This document shows positions 24,678 to 53,589 of a stretch of 64,000 bases of DNA, piece after piece (position 1 is the stretch's first letter; each line of letters opens with the position of its first letter). The notes under the pieces were generated by a model. The model ran no database searches. It was not told the origin of the DNA and saw only the letters and a program-made list of their open reading frames with translations. Source of the stretch: Thamnaconus septentrionalis. Lineage: Eukaryota > Chordata > Actinopteri > Tetraodontiformes > Monacanthidae. The DNA lies in the NCBI GenBank assembly GCA_009823395.1, contig CM020508.1, positions 4,920,515 through 4,984,514 on the forward strand, read 5' to 3'. The translations under genes and the position numbers were made by a program.

Positions 24678-26171
24678 ACAATGAGTCAATATGATCGTTA
24701 TAGTTAGGATGCAGTCATGCAATCACAAGACCTAATACTTACAATTCCAGCTGCAAATAATGCTTATTTTAATAATTGATAATTGGTTAATTACTTTTTC
24801 AATGAATCGATGAATAAGAAAACGAAAAACATCAACTCATCTTCATCCTCCCAGTGGCATAGAGGGCGCTATGCATGCTCCACACTCTGCAAATCGTAGT
24901 TTGATTAACGTAATAATCGCGAAACACAAAAAATCAATAATGAAATTTGTTTCCAACGCTTTAATTGTCGTTTTTTTTATCGATTCATGGTAGCAGCCGC
25001 ACTTAAAATCAGTTTGTTCAAGTGTTGAGGTGTATTTCATTATGCTCAGGTGTTTACGTCACAATTAATTGAGAAGTGTCTGCATCATCCATCTGGATAT
25101 GTGTCTTTCAAAGTATTTCAAAGGTGTTTCAAAAGGCCGCTCGTAGAGGCGGAAAGCACACGGCACCAACAAAACACGGCAGCTGCACCAGATTTAAAGG
25201 GTCAGTGTGACCATTGTCATTGATCCACAGCGTCAAGAGTAAAACCCCACACGCCCGTCACGACCAACGGCTAAAACCACCAGCTGACAGCCCGTCGAGT
25301 GGGCCGCTGGCGGGGAGAGAAAGTGAGACACGTCACCTATTTACAGGTAGTAGAACATGAATCATGGCGTGAATCATAACCCGTCAGCCTCATCCAGCCC
25401 GGATCACGGTTCTAAAGCCCAGAGATTAGAGTTGGAGTACGGAGGGATGCCAGCCAATGCCAGGAAGAGCCGCCGCCGCCCGCAGCTGACTGGGAGGCGC
25501 CGCCGGCTCCAGAGTAAACAAAACCTCCGTGTCGAGGCTGGCAGGGATGGGCCAGGTTCGGGTTTGGGAGGTGTGGGGGGGATTAGAGGTGGCATTTACA
25601 TCTGCATGGAAGAGCTCACAGGTAATTAGCCGGAGAGAGAAGAAAAAAGAAATTCCGTCTTGTGCCACTTTTTTGCTTTTTTGGCCTTTTTTTTCTCCCC
25701 TGCCTGATTTATATGAGCGCAGCTACAAGGTTGATCGATGGCGTGGATTAGCGGATTAGCGATTCAGCGTTTTTTTGTTTGTTTTTTTCTTGTGTGTGTG
25801 TGTGTTGTGAGTCTAAAATTACAACCAACTGTTTAACAGTTTAACTGGGCCGTTTAATTACTATTATTATTATTATTATTTCATAGAACTGGGCGTCTTG
25901 AATCAGGTTGGAACCTGCGGGCAGAGGATTATCGGGAGGCTTTCACACAAACACCAGATGACTGTTGATGATTGGCGATAATGATGACCATGATGGCTTT
26001 GAACATCTAATGCCGTTCTTATAGTTTCATCCCTAGTTGTCTAAACTTTAATCCCTGTTCCTTTGCCTTTTCTCCCGCCACACTCTTTCACTCTTGCAAC
26101 TTGACCCCAAAAACGTGATGCTAACTGACTGCAAACAACACCATTATCTCCTCACCTTGCGCACTTGCAGA

Positions 26172-26174
<3 letters not shown>

Positions 26175-26207
<33 letters not shown>
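26175..26207. repeat. (CA)n microsatellite
   Basis: About 33 bp of CA units in the intergenic region. Confidence 0.9.
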
Positions 26208-26208
<1 letters not shown>

Positions 26209-26729
26209 CCTGTTTAGGTCTGAGTGCGGCAATTATTTTCGGGGCCGAGGGCATCTGCAATTTTTTTTTCCATTTGGCTGCGACTTGTTTACAGCCAAAC
26301 ATCCACAGACGTTTCCTGCTCATGCTGATAGAAAAGAAAAATATTAAGAAAAAAATATCAAAAGTCATGTGTCCGAGTGAAGATGTGGGTCTTTTGAGGA
26401 CGAGGCTCTGTGTTTGCACAGCTCGCAAACTCCTCTCATAAACGTTCCAGTCCAGGAAAAACAAGAGGAGGTTTTGTTTGTTTTGCTTTTTCGACATCTG
26501 AGCAGTGGGATCTTTTGAACGAGCGTCGTTGAAGGTTCCTTGTCTCGTTCTGTTTGGAATACTCGGCGTGTGTTTGGATCTCGGTTGATCGGAGGTCATG
26601 CAACTTTTGTGTGTTTGTGCACAGAATCATTTTTCAGACGAACGAGCCTCTGTTTTGCTCTTCGTCGGCCCCATCTGATGCCACATTGACTTGAGCAGTG
26701 TTTTCTGACAGTAATAAGAGTCTTTAGTC

Positions 26730-26941
26730 GGTCAGTTAACTCCCCGGAAACAAGTGAGCACAGCTTGTAAATACCTTCCTTTTGTGACATCACTAAGGTC
26801 TCTAGTAATCATGTTCAGGTTTCGTGTCAACACCGTGAGGTATTTGTTCCACCTTCTGAAATTGGTTGCATGCTGACTTGTCCAACAAAGTTTCAGCAGG
26901 AAGTTTTTTTGTGGAGGGCCATAAACAGAAGGTTAACTGTG
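26730..26941 (+). repeat. Ordered-block interspersed repeat, copy 2
   Basis: Has all four blocks, diverged: GTCAGTTAACTCCCC, TTTTGTGACATCACTAAGG, TCCAACAAAGTTTCAGC, and CATAAACAGAAGGTTAACTG. Confidence 0.6.
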
Positions 26942-29440
26942 CCCCAGCTTACTTTTATTAAAATAATAAATCACGCAAAAGTTGAGTCCGAGACGCAGCC
27001 TTCAACGCAGAGACGTGTAAAGGCAGAGTGGAGGAAGAATTCCTTGACATCAACAGGTTGGAGGACTTCCAGTCTGACAGTCTGAGCACCTTCAACCTCA
27101 CTCATCTCCACTTATTAGTGGATTTAAGCAGCCGACAGGCACACAATGTTCAGGAGGCGTCAGCGTGCACCTGGGTCCTTCCTGATGTGACATGGAAGCC
27201 ATGAAGTCGAGAGCAATTATGTCATGAGTCATCGGGGATTCTCGCTCCAGCTTCATGTCCCGTCAAACCCAATATGTGCTCACGTGCCACGAACTTGTGT
27301 CCAGCTTCACTGCAGTATTGGCTTTATACTCCTCACCTTCAATTTGGAGTATTTAGAGAATTTCTTTCATACTATTTCTGTAAAACTATCGTCAATACTA
27401 GTTTACTAGTCAATGTGTCTTTTTAAGATCCGTCTCTTGAGCGTGACTTTCAATTCAGCTGAGTGCATTTTCATGTGATACGTCAAGTCATGTGATACCA
27501 GCCAAGACTTGAAACAGCTAAACGGACAAAGGGATAGTTCACCCTAAATTGAAACACCACCACTCCCCCATCGAAAACTCCAGGCTCTGGAGGCATTTTC
27601 TACAACGCTGAACTGGTGTTGTAGTTTCCCCAAGGTTGAGGCCCCACATCCTCCCTATCCAGGAACACAGCAATAGCATAACGTGCCCCCAGTTTGACCC
27701 ACAATGGCAACGAAAACACAAGGTCTTTAGCTAGTTGGCCACGTACACGTGCATGTGCACGAGATCAGAATTAGTGAGTAGCTTAGTTTGGTCCTGAGTT
27801 TTGTTCTTCAAGCCTGGCCATTTCCTTTGAATCTCTGTTTGTTTTTTCATTTGAAGGGAAAGGAAAAAGTGATGACAGCAAGCGTGATTGATTTGCCACA
27901 AATGATCCTCCAAGCACCAGCAGCGTCGCTCAGTCAGACGGCAGCAACAGCGATAAGACCGCAGATTAGCCACGGGGACTCCCGGTAGTTGCAGAGAAAA
28001 GACGGCGCTCGCTCACTCACTCGCTCTGCTTTGGAGCCTATGGGGCAAAATCATAAATCACCACCTGTGACTGTGCAGCTAATGGTGATGATGACGTGCC
28101 CGTTCACATGTGAGAAATGAGTTGTTGCAGCAGATCCGCAGGGGCGTCGATCAACCTGTAAACCTGTCAACCTGTCACAACGTCTCAGGGTTGTAAAGAG
28201 CTGAAGTACTGACGACGGAGCATAAACCCAAGAGAAACCACCTGATGGTTTGGCCCATTATTTGTTTTATGTTGTTCCATGAGCAAAACTGGTGCCTTCC
28301 AGGGAGAGGTGACGAAGGCTCTCGCTCTTCAGCAGATACCTGCGGTTGGTGGGCTGCACGCTGCGATTTCTCACAAATTTGTTTCTCGCAAGTCGCAGCA
28401 GGTGACCCTCAGCCTTGTCCAGCTTCCTGTACATTCGACTTCATGGCGATGCCTGCACATTCCACTTCATGGCTGCTCTCTGGGGGCCCCTGAAGGAACA
28501 ACAGCACCAGGGGGGAGTGCCCTCACTCAGTTATCAACTCTAAATGTTGGCCATCTGTCACGGAAACCTTCCATCTGACGCATTTTTAACTCACTCTTGG
28601 GATTTGATGGGACATCTAATGAAGAAAGAGGACAAATAAATGGGGCAAATGCTCCAATAAACCATGGAAGAAGACCAGTAGAAATAAATTACAAGGAGTG
28701 GCTGCTGCTAAACGCATCACAGTACACATGCTAGCGGCTAACGTCACTCTTGGAGCTGGCTAAATTACAAATATCTCATCTGATTGTCCAAGTTTTGCCT
28801 TCATCTCTTAAAAATGTTTTCTGTGGGCTCTTCTGGAGTCAGGACAGACTTCCAAAGGACTGAGGAAGGCAGTGAAGCTACTTTCTCCAGCGTGACTTGT
28901 CGACACTTTTGGCTCAGACCGATGGCAAATTGCTTCTTTAAGTAGGCGAACATACCAGAGTGACTGTGTTCACAGGCCTCCTGGAGAAGTTAAAGTGGGA
29001 GTCTTGGACAAGAAAAATTAAACCTGGCTGAAAGAGTGCGGGGTTGCGCCAAATTAGGACAAAACTGCACCCGGCAGCGGCGCTTCAGACACAACAAGAG
29101 GCAGACGGCTTTGAAAGCTCAAGCGCCAGGTTGCAAATCCTGCTGATGGCTTTTGGCACCGGTCGTAATCTGTCTAATAGATTTCTATTTTTCTCCATGG
29201 CATGGCGTGCATGAGAGGGAGCCACCTGTGGAGGAGGAGCAAGAAGGAGGCTGTTGAATAAAGGCATCAGACAGTGGCCCCGCTGTTGTTGACCTGAGCC
29301 GTAGCCTCAACTGAACCCTGAGCTGTGCAACTGTTGAGGGAAATCACGCCCCGGATTCAGCAACGATCAGTGTTTCCAGTCGCTGAAAGAAAAGTGTCAG
29401 TGGGACATGTTTCCATCCATCAGTTGAATGAATGAGGATG

Positions 29441-29740
29441 AGTCATTCCGTCGGAAGCCGGTGTGGTTTCTGAGTGTTTGCACGCCAGCAGTTGGCAGCA
29501 ACCTCGCTGCTAATTGTCATCGCTGCTACTGTCACGCCAGAAGAGCGAGCGAACGTCGGCGACATGGACAAGGTTTGCGGTGGGTTACAGGTCATCAACG
29601 GCAACAACAATAACAGCAATGGATAGATAGATAGACAGATAGATAGACGTGAGGGCGACACGACTCATTTCGTTGGAAGCCGCTATGGTTTCTAGATGTT
29701 TACACACCAGCAGCTGGCAGCACTTCACCACAAAACAAAT
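29441..29740 (+). repeat. Local imperfect direct duplication flanking a (GATA)n run
   Basis: About 29,441-29,510 and 29,660-29,735 share GAAGCCG...TGGTTTCT...TGTTT...CACGCCAGCAG(T/C)TGGCAGCA at roughly 80 percent by eye. The two units lie on either side of GATA repeats at 29,623-29,650. Confidence 0.5.
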
Positions 29741-32700
29741 CGCTTTCCGCAAGGAAAGAAAGGGCAAATGAAAGGATGAGGTTCACGTCTTCCTCGGCCG
29801 ATCGGTCATCACTCTGTCTAGAGACCACGTCAAAACACAGTGGCGCCGACGTTGGCGATGCTCAAACAGCAACGACAGCAGCAATGACTGCAAACGTGGC
29901 CTCAGATGCACTCGTCCTGGGAAAAAAAAAGAGAGAAAGGAATTCAGAAAACATGCAGGCAGCCAGAGCAATTGCAATTTTGGCAACAATTTCAGATTTT
30001 AGAGGGCTTCTAGGAAGCCGAGCATCCTGGGAGGAATGAAGAATGACAACATAACTTTCAACACAACTTCCAGGGGTCCAATTTTTTTTACGCTCTCATC
30101 CCCCTCTTTGTCTTTTTTTAATGGCGCAAAAGTTGCGATGGGTTAACGCTGAGTCACGCTCATGTGCAGCACTGTGTGCGTCCGTGTGTGTGTGTGTTTC
30201 TGTTCTGACTTTCTCTCAGCTCCAGTGTTCAGCTCACTGAGGCCTGGCACAGCTTTCACTCCCAAGCAAAGTTCCTTCACCGCAGGAGTTTCCCTGCTTG
30301 TTTCCCTGCTTGTTTCCCCCTGTGAGGGCACTGAGAAAATACACACGTGCGAAGCGTCGCCGCTGAAGGGAGTGTCCGGCGGGAGCCCACGATAACCTGA
30401 GAGGCTCCTCTTCCTGCGCAGCTGCGGCCGGCCGGTGCACAACAACACTTGTGAGTGAATCAGGCGTTGATACGGGACGTCTTGATGCTCCTCGGCTTGT
30501 TGTCGCCCAGCGCGGACAATGCCTCGGTGGAAGGAAGGAACAAGCAGCCTTATCATGTCAAGGGGAGAAAAACATCCTGATGGTTCATACTTTCTCGCAA
30601 CCCCCAAAAAAAAAAAAAAAAACACAGCACCACCCCCCCAGCTGGCTTTTAATATCCAACAGCTGAGTGACCTCATGAGAAGTTTTGTGAATGGACAGTC
30701 CGGCCAGCGCTCTTATCGGCCCCAGCGCAAGGACCGCCAGACACAATGACAGTGAGGCAACACATCCTGTTTCGCTCGCCCGCTCATAATGGATAATTGT
30801 GCAATCGCTTGTTGGGAATATAAACCAACGTTGCGCACGGAATTATTCCGGTTTTTGCTCCCAACGCCCCCACCTCTCAGGGCCGATTGCAGCTGCAGAT
30901 AACTGCGAGCTACGCTAACGCGCTAGCCTGGAGCCGTTCCCACTTTTTCCCACATTTCCCACCCTTGCGACACACGGCCTCAGCAAAAGAAAATACCCTG
31001 ACAGAGATGAGGTGCACCCTGGGAAATCTGGGCCTGCCTGTGTTTATTGTCTAACGCTTACTAAACTTAACGTCTGTGACGTAGCGATTGCGATCCGGCG
31101 CCGTTCACGCTGACACTCAATACCACCAAATCTGTTAGTCTGAGTGCGTTAGTATGTTTTCATTCCTTCACAAAAACAGTGTTTCAATTCAGCTCTTAAA
31201 TCAGATTTAGAAGTTGTTGCTGTTTTTTTTTTAACTTTTGTGGTTTTTGCTATTAAAAAGGCTCCGTCCTAGTTATTAATATATGACACTAATGTCCCTC
31301 TAGCAATGCTTTGTTTACAGTTTGTCGTCCTCAACAGTAAATAATGATCCATTTCAGTGCCTGTTGTGTGTTTTTTTTGGTTTCTACCGCCGAAGCAAAA
31401 CCAAATAAAAAAACTAAGACTGGAGGGAAACCAAACATAACGTCGCTAAGCAACCAAAACAAGCTATCACAACCGGCGTCTTCATTTCTTTCTCTTTTGT
31501 TGTTGTTTTTCTGTATTTTGTTGTCTGTTGTTTTTGTCTTGACTCAGTTGCGGGTTTCCCTGCGGCCCCGATTCAACGATGCCTCGGCTGATTTTTCTTT
31601 TTATCTTTTTTTATTTTTATTAATTTTTTTTATTTTTAAGGAAAATTGCTAACTGCTGCGTGTGACCTGAGCTAGCTGTAAATAAGATAAATGTCCCGCA
31701 TCATTTCCCGTCCTCGCCACAGCCAGGGGGTTAGTGTAAACATGGCGACTACCTCTCTTCCCTGGAAAGACAGGCGGCCCTTTGAGGTGTTTGCCCTGAG
31801 CCTGGCGGCAGCACACGCTGCCAGCTGCCGGCACGCACATCAGCACATCAGGACAGCCCACTGACTGCTCTGATGCTGCTGATAAATTTCAGCAAACAGT
31901 CTTGCACTTCCTCTGTGAGTGAATCAGGCGTTGATATGCCTGTAATGTGAGAGTAATGTGACTCTTTGCATTACATGGGGCCTTTTAAACGTGCACATCT
32001 TGTCGTTCTAACACAACCGGCCTTGAGCCAGAACAGCCTCGTCGTGACCTTGAAGCAGATTTAAGCTTAGCGGTGCCTCTGCCTCTGTTGGCTGTAATGT
32101 GAAACGGCTCATTTCAGTTCAAACTCTGACTGCAGAGGAAACCAGTTATTGACATTTACATACTTACAAACTGCCACACTCCAAGCCACCGCTGATCTGG
32201 AGTCTGCAGAGGGTAGGGGGGTGGGGGTTTAGGACAATCCAAGTGGATGAATAGTTGGAATAGTTAAAAGGATGGCATAGCCGTAGGGTTGTATTTGACA
32301 TTAAAGGCCGGCGTCACTGGTCTGATCCTCTTGGGTTGGGATGTCTGGCCAGTTGGGCCAAGAATTCATCACGGTGTTCATTTCATGGAAGCTGAGTCTG
32401 AGGCCTCTTGAGGTAACGGTCATGTCACGTCAGGCCGAGAGGGTTTCGTCCTTTTTGCTTTGAAAGCCTATAACGATTCACCGGGTGTGTCACAGAATTC
32501 CCTAGAATAATAATTTCCTCATAATCCCTAACTACACCAACAACAACAACAACAACAACAAAAAAAAAACAGTTCACAAGATCATGCTTCATCGCCACAT
32601 CTAGTGGAACTCCAACTTCTTCCTGCTTCAGATGCACTCGCTCCTTGGAGACAAAGCGGGCTGTGTCAGAGGGAGGAGGTGCTGCTGCTGCAGCCAGGCA

Positions 32701-35439
32701 GCGTGCTCTGCAGGTGACTGGCGTTCCAGACTGATGTGCCGATAGCAGAGTTGCTAGCAGTCTGTGCCCAGAGGCTCCGTCAGAGCCAGGCATCGCTTAC
32801 TGCTGCCAGTGATCAGGTGAAAAATGAGGATGGAAAAAAAATGCATTCATCGCCAGTCACTGTCTGCAGCCGATTGCAAATTATTTAAAGTGGAGGATTG
32901 ATAAACAGAGTTGAACTCAGTCTTGGCCGTGCCAGTTTTATTGCACTATTGCTTCTCCGCACAGATGTTTAAAGGATTTTCATTTAAACCTCCGTCTCTG
33001 GACCAACACCCCACTATCATTTATTCTTTCACATAAACCATTCGCTTTGTAGATTTTGCTAATTGTGCCAAAACATTCGATTCACACACCTCTATGTCCT
33101 CTGACAGGCTTCAGTGTTAGTCATAAAACAAAATCGTTAGACAAAGTAATAAATCAACAGTGAGGGCGGTGACTAGGCGCCGTAACCGCTCACCGCCGGC
33201 TCCTCGGGATTGTCTGCTGAGCCTTTAAGCTCCTCCTCCCACCATTCGGCAGTACTGGCACAACCTCGTTGGCATGTTCCTTTGTTTCTTCCCTCCGGTG
33301 ACCTCTCACCTCTGGACCCAAACATTATTTCCTGAATCCAGTTGCCTACAACTCAAATCTCCAAGACTGACGACAACTGAGAATTAGAGATGTGACGTTC
33401 GTGAATGAGTCAGTCATTGGAACAGTTCATGGAAGTGAACAATGAGAACCAGTTCACAATTGGGGCCTGTTTGTTTGTAAAATTTCCTTTTCAGTTGGGA
33501 ATTTTTTATAATAAGTAACAGTGGAGTTTCCAAGTTCAGTTGTCCCAACTTAACCCTTGTACTTTAAGATGACCTGGATGACTGAGAACCTTCACAGACA
33601 TAACAGTAACGGTCAGTGGAAAAATTCTAAATAGCAGTCTCACTGTCAAAGCATGGGGATCTGGCACCACCTTATGGTATGTTTACAATGAAAACACAAG
33701 CCAATGAAATTGTAATCAACTGTTCATGATAATTCCTGGCAATAAAGCATGGATGGATGGGATGTGTGAGTTTGAATTATTATGATCCATATTGTATCTT
33801 GATAAAATGAGTAACCACTGGTTGACTTCCAAAAAAAAAAAAAAAAAAAAAAACTAAACAAAAAAAATGAACGGAACAGCGAGACACTTTTTTGAATAGC
33901 CATAGCCATAAATCCCAAAGACTCTCTTCACTGCTGCCAACCTACCTCTCTGCGTGTCTTTTATGAGATATTCTTGGCACCTTGACTCCAAAGAGAGAAG
34001 TTTACTTCCGGGAAATAAACTTTTGATTATTTATTTTTTTTGCCTCGGAATTCTAAAATGTCACGGCAGTTGATATGCCGGGAAATTGTTCTTGCGTATC
34101 GCAGGAGTCAATCTTGACTGGCAGCCAGTGAGCGACAGCCTCACGCACCAACGGCCTTTAAAGGCTCGGGGCGGCTGACAGCAAGAGGAGATAAGGCCGC
34201 TGCAGGCTATCTGCTGCTGGAACCATATGTTTGGGTGCGCATGCATGCGTTGATGTGATGTGGTGTGGCGGCGTTTGGAAAGTGCAAGCAAAACCTCCTG
34301 GTGGTTATTTACGCTCCCACCACCCTCCATCTTGCTGGGTAACGTAATTATTTTTACGTGCTGACATTAAGCTGACAGACTCCGGTGACTAAATCACAAT
34401 GTTTTATCTCCGAGCTACTGCTTTCTTCTGCGTGTCGGGCTGACAAGCGAATCCAGAGGCGTGGCAGGAGAGACGAGTGCCTCTGAGGAAACACGCCGCT
34501 GATCTGCTCTGATGCGGTCGGACAGGTGAGCTGAGCTCGTGATCTTGCCGTGCAAACAAAAACAACAATAACAACATTTAGGGTGTTGCCACTTAAGCGT
34601 TCAGGTGGAGAGCGTGGATCGCGTCCCCGACTTCAGCGGCCTGTTGTTAGAGCGATGCTGCCACCCAGTGGAGGGATTTAGAATGAAAACAGAGTTTCTT
34701 TGCCTTGAGGTAGTTAGACGTTGAGCTCTACAACATTGTGTCACTCAGAGGTGTTTACAAGGTGTGGTTCCAAGTGTTTTTCTCCTCAGCTTGGCTGTTT
34801 ACTTTTGGCCTTGCTGTCAATAACTCCAGGTCAACTTTTCTTTTCCTTACAAACTTTAAATATTTGTCTTTTTGTGGATGGAAAGCTAATACCAGCATTT
34901 ATTGGTGTATTTGTCATTTATTTATCTATTATTAATTTGTTTATTTACAGACAAAGATGCTGAAGTGTGAATCTGTCAAAGGAAGCATTTGTCTGCCAGA
35001 TGATGCAGCAGAATTACTTGGCAGCTTCTTGTCACACACCCTGGAGCCTGTTCAGTGGCTCCATTAAACTAATTGAATCAGGTCAATGCCGATTCGTTCA
35101 GTGGAAGTTTTGAGTTAAACCAGTTTTCAAGGACAGAATGACTTTTTTGTGTCCACATTTTATGGCTTGAATGGTTTCTAATGGAGTCAAACTTGACCTG
35201 AGAGTCAGAAACAGACATGTAGTCACACTCCGTGAACAATAGAGGGCAATGTTGCAAAGAAACCATGATAACGGAATTATCATTTCAGAATGTAAGAGTA
35301 GCACTTGCTTGAGCCTTTCAGTTTATTTTGTCAAAGAAAAAAATTATTAATCAAGACTCACTGTGTTTTCAGAACATGAATATTCCACCGTGTCTTTGAA
35401 GGACCCTATTACCCAAACGTCTTTACCAATGTATCCGTC

Positions 35440-35610
35440 CTGTCAGTGAACTCCCCACAAAAGAGAAAAGTCTTAAATCCTTTTGCTTGCGCTGCTTTTC
35501 TAACAAAGCATCAGTTTTATCAGGAAACTACAATCCACCTGTTTTTTTGTTGTTGTTGTTGTTGATGATGATGATGTTTTTGCAGGAAGCAGAAAACAGA
35601 GGGCCAATCG
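35440..35610 (+). repeat. Ordered-block interspersed repeat, copy 3
   Basis: GTCAGTGAACTCCCCAC, AACAAAGCATCAGTTTTA and AAAACAGAGGGCCAA occur in family order. The palindromic block is missing. Confidence 0.5.
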
Positions 35611-36376
35611 CACAGTTTTCTGTAAATCTATAATTTTTAAAAAATATATTTTAAGATAATAAGCTATGTGAGGTAGTCAAGGATGAAAAATAAAAAAAAA
35701 TGAGAATAAGTGACATTTAAAAATAACTCATCCGGTCTTCCGCAGCGGCAATGGGAAGGATTTTCTAAATTAGACTTGGAACATTTGTGTGCGGCAACAC
35801 GGAAACAAGCCCTCGCAAGCTGCGGGTCGTTTCCGCCGCTCCTCTATAATTAGTTCTGTTTGTTGTCCCTTTTTGCAGACACAATACGTTGTGTTCTCAG
35901 ACTTGGTCACTGTCTCAGACCGACCAGCACCTTGGAGTTTCCTGCCCTGACAGCAGCACGGTCAAGCCCTCAAAAAAACAACAACTGCTCCTCTTTAGCT
36001 ACTCGGGAAAATGCTAAATACTAAGTGTTTTTGCAATAATTAATAGTAACAAATCTTTGAAATCTGAATTGAAAAATCTAGCCCTTCAGTCATCAGTCTC
36101 CCCCCACAATGGCCTCCTCGACCACCAGAAAATAACCAGCACTGAAAGGACATTGTTCCGTTGACACACGCACGCACACACTCGCACGCACAAGGTTGAG
36201 AAAGTATTGTTTTCCCGGCAGCCCACACACACACACACCCACATACGCACACAGGAAACAGTCACTGATGATGTTTGGGTTGGAAAGATGATAAACAGCA
36301 AACAAAAGAACGTCAAGAGGTTAAAAACAAAAAAAAGAAGAAACACGATGTCTCAAGTCTTTTACCTGTGAGTATA

Positions 36377-36382
36377 TTTATT
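36377..36382 (-). terminator. Candidate poly(A) signal of kdr
   Basis: TTTATT on the plus strand is AATAAA in kdr orientation, about 520 bp after the kdr stop. It is the first such hexamer downstream that I could find. Confidence 0.45.
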
Positions 36383-36900
36383 TATAAAACTAGTTACAAT
36401 TTGTATTTTTGCAGGTTCAATAATGCTTTCACCAATAGAATAATGTTAGTTGCATGCGTACAGGAACTGTACAAGTGTGACACTGTGGAGAGCTGATTGT
36501 GCTGTGAGAACTGTGACATCCACATTAACTCGGGGAGCAAAAAAAGTCTGCAAAGGAAAAAAACATTCGGTGATTCAATTATCTAAAAATTCCACATGCA
36601 ATTTCCCACACCAGGGGAAGTGGGCGGATCACGCCTCAGGAAGTGGGCGTGTACTTGTGTCTCGGACTCCCTAGACCTTTTTCGCTGGCTGTGTAAACAT
36701 GATAACCTGCTCCGGCTGTCCAAAAAGAAACCCCTCACACAACCTTCATTTTATCCCCCACCCCCGGTGACTTATTGGGTTATTATCTTTTGTGGAAAGT
36801 GGCGCTACAGCAGTCGGTGTGGCCACTATCGCCATTGTTCTTGTTAGGTGTGGAAAAAAAAGGAGACTCTACAGTGGGGCGCCGCAGAATCTTATGTGGG

Positions 36901-51422
<14,522 letters not shown>

Positions 51423-51984
51423 GGTGGAACTTGGGACGCGCTGCCTCACGAGCGCACCCGGTTCCAGGGACACTTGTTCGCGCCTGTTCTCCCCGGCTGT
51501 TAATCCATCAAGTTGCGCAGCTTCACATTCCAGTGCAGAGGAAAGTTGCGCGGAGTCCCGCAGTGGCAGCGCAACGGTGCTGTGGGGAGCTGAGTGCACA
51601 GTGAGCCCAGCAGAGGATGGAGACGGGGTTGGGGAGGAGCTTGCTCTTTTCTCCCCTGCTGGAACTAAAACCCATCACATGAGGGGGACAGAGGAGAGGA
51701 CCTTTTGACCGGCCGCTGCTCCTTTTTATTTTTTTTGGAAGGTTTCAGTTTTTAGTTTGACTGTCCAGCCAAGGTAAATCAGAAATCATAAAAGCTGGAG
51801 TACTTCCTCCTAATTAAAAAGAGTGAAAGATTTTGCCTAATCTGGTTGAATTTAGTTGATACCAAATTTACCAACCAGACTTTTCAAAAATTCTCTTCAC
51901 TGTCTGCCGCCTTGAAATGAACCATGCGTTGCTTCTTCTGCCTGCTGCACTTTTTTTCTAGAACGTTTGTGCTTCCACTCAGGA

Positions 51985-52265
51985 AAACAGCCCCTTGTGA
52001 CATCACAAAGGACAACACCTCCATACAGGTGTCGGCTCCGCCCTCTGAGCTTGCCTTGCTTTTTGTCCTCTGCCAACAAAGGGCATGTTTCCACTGGTCC
52101 AACACGGTTCCAACCGTTACCATGTTGTTCCTGCTTCCAAAATGGGGATGTGGCAACGAGCAGGGCACTGATTGGGTAAGAGTTTTGACCAAGCGTCTGT
52201 TGGAGCCGGGTGATGAATCTTGTTTGTGTTTTTTGCAGGGCGCTGTGAACAGAGGGATGATTTCT
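51985..52265 (+). repeat. Ordered-block interspersed repeat, copy 6
   Basis: CCCTTGTGACATCACAAAGG at 51,991 and a diverged CTGTGAACAGAGGGATGA at 52,243. Confidence 0.45.
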
Positions 52266-53522
52266 GTAGTGTACTGTGGATAAGGCACTCGTTAACATCT
52301 GTTTCACAGTGATAAGATGATCGTTCCACTTTATCTCAGCTGTCCTCGCCCTCTTCCCCCAGACATCTTTCTGTCCAGAGTATCAAAGTGTTACGATCAC
52401 ATACATCTTAACTCAGCCTCTTATTATTTCCAGCTGCTCTTTCATCCTTTCAAACCTACTACAATACAATAAAGAAACAGGAAATGGCACTGAACAGATG
52501 CCAGGGACTTTGAGACAAAGACTGCTTGCCCCATTTTTTTTTCTTCTATAGAATTAAATCCCTGTTGCTGTGTGCTTATTTTCAAGGTTACTGAAATTAC
52601 GCAATAAAAACAGCAACAGTTCCTCTTGACTTCACTGAGTTTTACAGTTTTTGGGGTGTCAGGAAGAAAGTAAGAACAAATCCCCTTGATTGGATCAAAC
52701 TAAACCAAAAATATTTCTACCTGTTCAACTCTATTGTTCACTATATTTCAGCTCTTGGAGGTTAAGTCCAACCCATAGATTATTTCACCTCTATGATATT
52801 TTTTCAAAACAAAATAAATCAACACTTTCACTCTGTGGGTCGATAATTTGTCTCCTTCAGAATTTTATCCAGGCCACCATTAATGTTTGTAATTCAGTGC
52901 ATTTACAACCAACCAGAGCCCAATTTGACTATGAGTAAAAAATGTTCCTACTATATCAGAGGTCACGTTATTAAACATGACGAATCCACATGTTTCCTGT
53001 CCTGCTGACTCCTGCGGACTCCCTCCCTAGAAAACACCCAACTTTGCTCCTGACCAGAGCTTCCTGGAGGCCACTACTGATTTTTTTTCCACCTCTGGAA
53101 CGCACCTCTGGAAAAGTTGTTCAGTTTTTCACCGTAATTTTCCACATTCAGCAGGAAGTGATTGCTTTGATTTCTGTGTGGCCCCAAATTTTCTTATCAG
53201 AAATTTATAAGCAAAGAAACACAGACAAAGCCTTCATGTATTTGTTTTCTGGGCTTTTACAATGACTTACAATATTTGGTTCACTTTCCCCCATAATCCA
53301 AGAATTCAGAAAAACACAACACAATTGATATGGTACATTAGGCTCATATTTTAAAAACAGCCCTCATTCAAAAGCCCTCAAGACTTTGTTTTTTAGCAAA
53401 AAAGAAAAGAAGGAACTTTGAATTGTCTCGGCACTCAACATGTTTATGCACTACAATCACAAGAGGGATTTCAAAGGTCAGTGTCCCACAATTCAGCTCT
53501 GAAAGAAAGGCCATGGGTACAC

Positions 53523-53525
<3 letters not shown>

Positions 53526-53584
<59 letters not shown>
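53526..53584. repeat. (GA)n microsatellite
   Basis: About 58 bp of uninterrupted GA units upstream of srd5a3, among the longest pure dinucleotide runs in the window. Confidence 0.95.

Positions 53585-53589
<5 letters not shown>

Larger units (their letters stand above)
22906..36376. other. Intergenic region between the LINE and kdr
   Basis: A 13.5 kb stretch with scattered repeats: (TATG)n at 22,937, (CA)n at 26,175, (GATA)n near 29,625, the ordered-block repeat at 24,495, 26,730 and 35,440, and a repeat end AAAGGGATAGTTCACCC near 27,531. No exon with matching splice sites and family motifs was found. Regulatory elements of kit or kdr could lie here but cannot be recognised by eye. Confidence 0.5.
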
